Part shown: positions 59,734 through 64,000 of the stretch, piece after piece | Position numbering within the stretch: position 1 is the stretch's first letter | How the letters are laid out: every line of letters begins with the position of its first letter | DNA from: Sporosarcina sp. BP05 | GTDB taxonomy: Bacteria; Bacillota; Bacilli; Bacillales_A; Planococcaceae | DNA length: 64,000 nt | Reading direction: 5' to 3' | NCBI RefSeq assembly: GCF_014282005.1 | Contig: NZ_JACFTD010000006.1 | Location: 124,001-188,000, forward strand | Notes under the pieces: model-generated | What the model saw: only the letters and a program-made list of their open reading frames with translations | The model's database searches: none | Told to the model about the DNA's origin: nothing | Made by a program: the position numbers and the translations under genes

Positions 59734-60927
59734 ATGGAGAAAAAACAATTTAAACGTGTCCATCTGATCGTGCTCGATTCTGTGGGCATCGGGGAATCAC
59801 CGGATGCTCCTAGTTTTGGCGATGCAGGTGCAAATACGCTAGGGCATATCGGAGAAGCAATGGGAGGCCTACATATGCCGAACATGGGCAAACTTGGTCT
59901 TTCCAACATTAGTGAAATTAGCGGTATCGCCGTTGTAGATGAACCACTCGCTTTTTACGGTAAAATGCAGGAAGCATCTGTCGGGAAAGATACGATGACG
60001 GGGCATTGGGAGATCATGGGTCTTAATATTGACAAGCCATTTAAAGTATATCCAAACGGTTTCCCACAGGAATTGATTGCAGAACTTGAACGACGAATAG
60101 GACGTAAAGTGATTGGCAATAAACCGGCTAGTGGCACTGCAGTCATTGATGAATATGGCGAGGAACATATGAAGACTGGAGCAATTATTGTCTATACGTC
60201 TGCGGATCCTGTGCTGCAAATCGCTGCACATGAAGGGATCATCCCAATTGAAGAACAATACCGGATTTGTGAAATCGCACGTGAGTTGACATTGGAACCA
60301 GAGTTTTTAGTTGGTCGCGTCATTGCACGTCCATTTGTTGGAGAACCGGGTAACTTTACAAGAACAACGAACCGACATGATTACGCACTCAAACCATTTA
60401 ATCGTACAGTTATGAATGAATTGGTATCCGCGGATTATGATGTAATGGCGATTGGCAAAATCGCCGATATTTTTAACGGTGAAGGCATTACAGAATCCGT
60501 TCGTACCGTGAGCAATATGGATGGCGTCGACAAATTACTGGATGTTATGAAAAAAGACTTCAAGGGTCTCAGTTTCACGAATCTCGTTGATTTTGATGCG
60601 TTATTTGGGCATCGGAGAGATCCGCTTGGTTACGGCAATGCACTACAAGAATTTGATGTAAGGCTACCAGAAATCTTAGAATCGTTGCTTGATGACGATC
60701 TACTGATCATTACAGCGGATCACGGCAATGATCCAACTTATCCAGGTACTGATCATACCCGTGAATATGTCCCACTCTTGGTTTATTCGCCTTCATTTAA
60801 AAAAGGGGGGGAAATGCCACTGAACGAGACATTTTCAGATATTGGTGCTACGATTGCGGAAAATTTTGATGTGAAAATGCCCGAGTTCGGTAAGAGTTTC
60901 TTGCGTTTATTAGATGAAAAGGTGTGA
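59734..60927 (+). CDS. deoB: Phosphopentomutase
   Basis: Interconverts (deoxy)ribose 1- and 5-phosphate, 397 residues, alkaline-phosphatase-like metalloenzyme. [15 protein letters not shown] at the start, [10 protein letters not shown] near 86, and the C-terminal metal site [25 protein letters not shown] ribosome binding site. It overlaps the pdp frame start and links nucleoside breakdown to central metabolism. Confidence 0.96.
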   Translation: MEKKQFKRVHLIVLDSVGIGESPDAPSFGDAGANTLGHIGEAMGGLHMPNMGKLGLSNISEISGIAVVDEPLAFYGKMQEASVGKDTMTGHWEIMGLNIDKPFKVYPNGFPQELIAELERRIGRKVIGNKPASGTAVIDEYGEEHMKTGAIIVYTSADPVLQIAAHEGIIPIEEQYRICEIARELTLEPEFLVGRVIARPFVGEPGNFTRTTNRHDYALKPFNRTVMNELVSADYDVMAIGKIADIFNGEGITESVRTVSNMDGVDKLLDVMKKDFKGLSFTNLVDFDALFGHRRDPLGYGNALQEFDVRLPEILESLLDDDLLIITADHGNDPTYPGTDHTREYVPLLVYSPSFKKGGEMPLNETFSDIGATIAENFDVKMPEFGKSFLRLLDEKV

Positions 60928-60932
60928 TGAAG

Positions 60933-62240
60933 ATGATCAGAATGGTAGATGTAATTGAGAAAAAACGAAATGGCGAAGTTCTTACAAAAGAAGAAATCAC
61001 CTTATTTGTGAACGGCTATACAGATGCTTCCATCCCAGATTATCAAGCAAGTGCGTTTCTTATGGCGATCTATTTTAAAGGAATGACTGCTGAAGAACAG
61101 GGATACTTGACGATGGCGATGGTTGAATCTGGCGATCAGATCGACTTATCTGCAATCGAAGGGATTAAAGTCGATAAACATTCTACAGGCGGTGTTGGCG
61201 ATACAACGACATTAATCCTGGTGCCACTCGTCGCGGCCTGCGGCGTTCCTGTCGCGAAAATGAGTGGTAGGGGTCTAGGTCATACAGGCGGGACACTCGA
61301 CAAGCTGGAGGCCATAGAAGGGTTCCATATCGAATTGACAGAAGAGCAGTTCGTCAAGCAAGTGAATGATTTGAAATTAGCGGTCATCGGTCAAAGTGGC
61401 AACTTGACGCCTGCTGATAAAAAACTCTATTCATTGCGCGACGTGACGGCTACTGTTGACAGTATCCCACTAATTGCCAGCTCAATCATGAGTAAGAAGA
61501 TTGCTGCGGGTGCAGATGCGATTGTGCTTGATGTGAAAACGGGTGATGGTGCATTCATGAAAACAGAGGCGGACGCGAGAGCACTGGCTCATTCGATGGT
61601 GGCGATTGGTAAACAAGTCGGTAGAAATACGATGGCGATCATTTCTGATATGAGCCAGCCGCTGGGGTTCGCAATTGGTAACTCACTTGAAGTGATTGAA
61701 GCGGTTGAAACGCTAAAAGGGAATGGTCCTGAAGACTTGACGGAACTTTGTCTAGTTCTTGGTAGTAAGATGATTGTTGCGGGAGGAAAAGCTCCTTCTG
61801 ATGAGAAAGCTAGGGACATGCTGAAAGCAGTTATTGCTGACGGTTCAGCACTTGAATTGTTTGGTAAATTGATTGAAGCGCAAGGTGGAAATGGGGCAAT
61901 CATTCATGATACATCCCTATTACCGACAGCCAACTATCAGATAGAAGTACCTGCGCTATCTTCGGGTTATGTAACGAAGATGGAGGCGGATGATATTGGT
62001 GTTGCCGCGATGCTTCTTGGTGCGGGTAGAGCGACAAAAGATGATGTAATCGACCTTGCAGTAGGTATTGTGCTCACTAAAAAAATCGGGGATGCCGTGC
62101 AAGAGGGAGAGCCACTTGCTATTATCCATTCGAATACGGAAAATGTAGAACAATCCATGTCACTGATCCAAAAACATATAACCATTGGAAAAGAAGCAGT
62201 GGCAAGCCCTCGCCTTATAGGCGACATGATTACGGGCTAA
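60933..62240 (+). CDS. pdp: Pyrimidine-nucleoside phosphorylase
   Basis: Phosphorolysis of uridine and thymidine, about 435 residues. The family signature [18 protein letters not shown] near residue 105-125, [12 protein letters not shown] near 75-86, and KTGDGAFMK near 190. GTG 60924 is in frame; AAAAGGTG positions the ATG at 60933. It completes the nucleoside-use pair with deoB; pupG and dacF, which follow in B. subtilis, are absent here. Confidence 0.94.
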   Translation: MIRMVDVIEKKRNGEVLTKEEITLFVNGYTDASIPDYQASAFLMAIYFKGMTAEEQGYLTMAMVESGDQIDLSAIEGIKVDKHSTGGVGDTTTLILVPLVAACGVPVAKMSGRGLGHTGGTLDKLEAIEGFHIELTEEQFVKQVNDLKLAVIGQSGNLTPADKKLYSLRDVTATVDSIPLIASSIMSKKIAAGADAIVLDVKTGDGAFMKTEADARALAHSMVAIGKQVGRNTMAIISDMSQPLGFAIGNSLEVIEAVETLKGNGPEDLTELCLVLGSKMIVAGGKAPSDEKARDMLKAVIADGSALELFGKLIEAQGGNGAIIHDTSLLPTANYQIEVPALSSGYVTKMEADDIGVAAMLLGAGRATKDDVIDLAVGIVLTKKIGDAVQEGEPLAIIHSNTENVEQSMSLIQKHITIGKEAVASPRLIGDMITG

Positions 62241-62255
62241 GAGTAGTTGAAACTC

Positions 62256-62299
62256 AAAGCTACCCTATCAACCAAATTTGGTTGATAGGGTAGCTTTTT
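62256..62299 (+). terminator. Strong terminator after pdp
   Basis: Self-complementary over 42 bases (62256-62276 with 62277-62297), effectively a 19-bp stem with a 4-base loop, then T-run. Confidence 0.95.
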
Positions 62300-62564
62300 G
62301 AAATTAAGGAATTGAACCTGACCGCAGTCCGACCTAGCATATCCCGTCCCTGACCAATGATAACCGAACCTCAATCAACCATAACACTCCAAAAACATTT
62401 CTTTTTTAGCGGATGTGTAAATCGTTTGGAAGACGTACATACTTTCATTAGTAGTGGGCAATGTCGAAACATAAGAACTTTACGCTGACTGTGACTAGTT
62501 CTGTCAGGAGAAAGGGTTTCGCCCTCCAAATGTGGAATATTTCGCAGGAAGGAGGGGGTTCAGC
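62300..62564. other. spoIIA upstream region
   Basis: Starts with a 21-bp periodic array (62318-62390). The rest should contain the sigma-H promoter of spoIIA; GGAGAAA (62509-62515) and GGAAT near 62544 are loosely like its two boxes but the spacing is too long, so I make no call. Confidence 0.4.
62318..62390. repeat. Second 21-bp periodic array
   Basis: ATATC at 62339 and ATAAC at 62360 and 62381 are spaced exactly 21 bases; the flanking ACCNNN and CTCAATCAACC motifs vary. Orientation and core (CATAAC) match the array at 55496-55579. Confidence 0.6.
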
Positions 62565-62918
62565 ATGGCTGACATCGAAATTATTGATAATGGGATTTTA
62601 ATTGCTACACTGCAAGGGGAATTGGACAATCATGAGGCAAATCGAATCCGGTCCCACATTTCTTCATCTATTTATAGCGGACAAGTTCGGGCGATTATTT
62701 GGGATTTGTCGAGACTTGGATTCATGGATAGCGCAGGAATCGGGCTCATTCTTGGAAGGATGCGCGATTTAGCACCTGTGGAAGGGGAAACGCTCATTTT
62801 GAATCCGTCCACGACAATGGAGAAGATATTTACATTTTCCGGTCTTGGACCAAATATAAGGCATTGCACGGTCGATCTAGCGATCGGGGAAATCGGAGGG
62901 GTATTACATGAACAATGA
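62565..62918 (+). CDS. spoIIAA: Anti-anti-sigma factor SpoIIAA
   Basis: STAS-domain protein of 117 residues that frees sigma-F from SpoIIAB when unphosphorylated. Phosphorylatable Ser56 in LGFMDSAGIGLILGRM. An upstream ATG at 62532 is in frame; AAGGAGGGGG at 62549-62558 positions the ATG at 62565. It overlaps spoIIAB by 11 bases, as usual in this operon. Confidence 0.95.
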   Translation: MADIEIIDNGILIATLQGELDNHEANRIRSHISSSIYSGQVRAIIWDLSRLGFMDSAGIGLILGRMRDLAPVEGETLILNPSTTMEKIFTFSGLGPNIRHCTVDLAIGEIGGVLHEQ

Positions 62919-63354
62919 AATGACGTTATCATTCGTCGCAATTGAGGAAAACGAAGCGCTGGCAAGGATGGCAATGACTTGTTTTATAACGCCGCTGGAC
63001 CCGACTATCGAAGAAATTTCAGAATTTAAGACCATTGTATCGGAAGCTGTAACGAATGCAATCATTCATGGCTATGAATGTGATGGGAAAAGCCTCGTCA
63101 CTGTTCACGCTGTGATTGAAGAAAACAAAGTTACGATGACAGTCCGCGATGAAGGTATGGGTATTTTTGACGTAGAACAGGCGATGGAACCGATGTTTAC
63201 CACTCGCCCCTTCATGGAGCGGTCGGGTATGGGATTTACGATAATGGAGAGCTTTGCCGACAGTTTGTCAGTCGAATCTGTATTAGGAAATGGAACAATC
63301 GTCAAGTTCGAGAAAACGTTTTCTCCGGTCCCGGAAGCAAGCAGAATGAGGTGA
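62908..63354 (+). CDS. spoIIAB: Anti-sigma F factor / serine kinase SpoIIAB
   Basis: GHKL-type kinase and anti-sigma factor, 148 residues. N box EAVTNAIIHGY near residues 48-58 and G1 box VRDEGMGI near 81. It phosphorylates SpoIIAA and sequesters sigma-F in the predivisional cell. Its stop is followed by sigF after three bases. Confidence 0.96.
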   Translation: MNNEMTLSFVAIEENEALARMAMTCFITPLDPTIEEISEFKTIVSEAVTNAIIHGYECDGKSLVTVHAVIEENKVTMTVRDEGMGIFDVEQAMEPMFTTRPFMERSGMGFTIMESFADSLSVESVLGNGTIVKFEKTFSPVPEASRMR

Positions 63355-63357
63355 CCC

Positions 63358-64000
63358 ATGGACGCATCCGTTGAAATAAAACCGGCATTGTTGACCCAAG
63401 AAAAGATGAGGGAACTCATTAAAGTTTCACAAGAAGGTGATAAAGAAGCGAGAAGGATGATGGTGGAGGGAAATACGCGGCTTGTCTGGTCCATTGTCCA
63501 GCGGTTTGCTTCCCGTGGCGCCGACCCAGAGGATTTATTTCAAATTGGTTGTATCGGACTTATGAAATCGATTGATAAATTTGATTTATCGTATGAAGTG
63601 AAATTCTCTACGTATGCGGTACCTATGATTGTCGGAGAAATTCAGCGTTTTCTAAGGGACGATGGAATGGTGAAAGTGAGTAGGTCCATTCGTGAACTTA
63701 GTTTCAAAATCCGTCATGCAACGGATGATTATATTAAATTGCATGGTAAATCGCCATCAATTTCGGAGGTTGCAGCAGTTCTTGAAGTGTCCGTTGACGA
63801 TGTCGTTCTCGCCTCTGATGCTTTACGCGACCCAGCGTCACTTCATGAACAGTTATATGAAAGTGAAGGGGATAGCTTAACGCTGATGGATCAGTTGCGA
63901 GATGACAGATCTGAAAGAGTGTTCGACCATATCCCGCTACGTGATGTCATTTCTAAATTAAATAAACGAGATCAAACGATTATTTATATGCGCTACTACC
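63358..64000 (+). CDS. sigF: Sporulation sigma factor F (truncated by window end)
   Basis: Forespore-specific sigma-70 family factor; 214 codons are present before the edge of the window. Region 2 is clear (NTRLVWSIVQRFASRG, DLFQIGCIGLMKSIDKFD, FSTYAVPMIVGEIQRFLRDD), and region 3 begins VSRSIREL. The start is ATG at 63358, preceded by GAGGTGA. The end of region 4 is outside the window, so this is partial only because of the cut. Confidence 0.96.
   Translation, partial: MDASVEIKPALLTQEKMRELIKVSQEGDKEARRMMVEGNTRLVWSIVQRFASRGADPEDLFQIGCIGLMKSIDKFDLSYEVKFSTYAVPMIVGEIQRFLRDDGMVKVSRSIRELSFKIRHATDDYIKLHGKSPSISEVAAVLEVSVDDVVLASDALRDPASLHEQLYESEGDSLTLMDQLRDDRSERVFDHIPLRDVISKLNKRDQTIIYMRYY

Noticed and set aside
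62509..62548. Sigma-H promoter of spoIIA
   Set aside because: Candidate boxes are present, but the spacing is roughly twice the expected length.

Overview
The window looks like a chromosomal segment of a low-GC, endospore-forming member of the Bacillales, most plausibly Sporosarcina or a close relative in the Planococcaceae. The reasons are the right-hand end (nudF, a SpoIIM-like gene, fur, xerD, deoB, pdp, spoIIAA-spoIIAB-sigF, the Bacillus-type order), a YhcN/YlaJ lipoprotein and a Spo0E-like gene, strong AGGAGG-type ribosome binding sites with many GTG and TTG starts, and a phenylalanine dehydrogenase resembling, from memory, the Sporosarcina ureae/Lysinibacillus enzymes. No tRNA, rRNA, CRISPR array, prophage or transposase gene was seen.

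Region 1 (about 1-38300) is an aromatic amino acid and aryl-acetate catabolic island. paaABCD, an EthD-like gene, paaF, paaG and an aldehyde dehydrogenase form one transcription unit; paaH, paaJ and paaX follow after a tandem repeat. paaY is transcribed leftward. Divergent from it runs a long same-strand series: a nitronate-monooxygenase-like gene, a FlK-like thioesterase, phenylalanine dehydrogenase, a complete 2-oxoacid dehydrogenase complex (E1 alpha, E1 beta, E2, E3), a three-gene ABC transporter, and hpaG1-hpaG2-hpaF. Next come hpaB, a DapA-like HpaI substitute, hpaE and hpaD, separated by dispersed repeats. An orphan paralogue of the ABC binding protein, a VLRF1-type release-factor-like gene, a LysM/beta-propeller gene, a Spo0E-like gene and a second full copy of the ABC cassette complete the island. 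My reading is: uptake of Phe/Tyr (or their oxo-acids), oxidation to arylpyruvate by phenylalanine dehydrogenase, oxidative decarboxylation to aryl-acetyl-CoA by the dedicated complex, then the Paa route for phenylacetyl-CoA and, after thioester hydrolysis, the homoprotocatechuate (Hpa) route for 4-hydroxyphenylacetate. paaK, paaE, paaZ, hpaC and hpaH are not in the window.

Region 2 (about 38400-45800) is housekeeping: a DadA-like oxidoreductase, a YhcN/YlaJ lipoprotein, exoA, a broken VOC-fold gene, an SRPBCC gene without a normal start codon, a CynX/NimT-type MFS exporter (minus strand), and xpt-pbuX behind a guanine riboswitch.

Region 3 (about 45800-52000) is a fructosamine (Amadori product) operon, frlR-frlD-frlO-frlN-frlM-frlB, with three copies of a perfect 12-bp palindrome as the likely FrlR operator and a cre-like site.

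Region 4 (about 52200-64000) holds a Cof-type phosphatase, a DUF3889 protein, nupC, an aldo/keto reductase, nudF, a SpoIIM-like gene, fur, xerD, deoB, pdp and the spoIIA operon; sigF runs off the right edge. Intergenic spaces throughout carry several families of structured repeats: nested GGCGCC hairpins, a MITE-like element, hairpins with a constant AGGAC loop and changing stems, and arrays with an exact 21-bp period.
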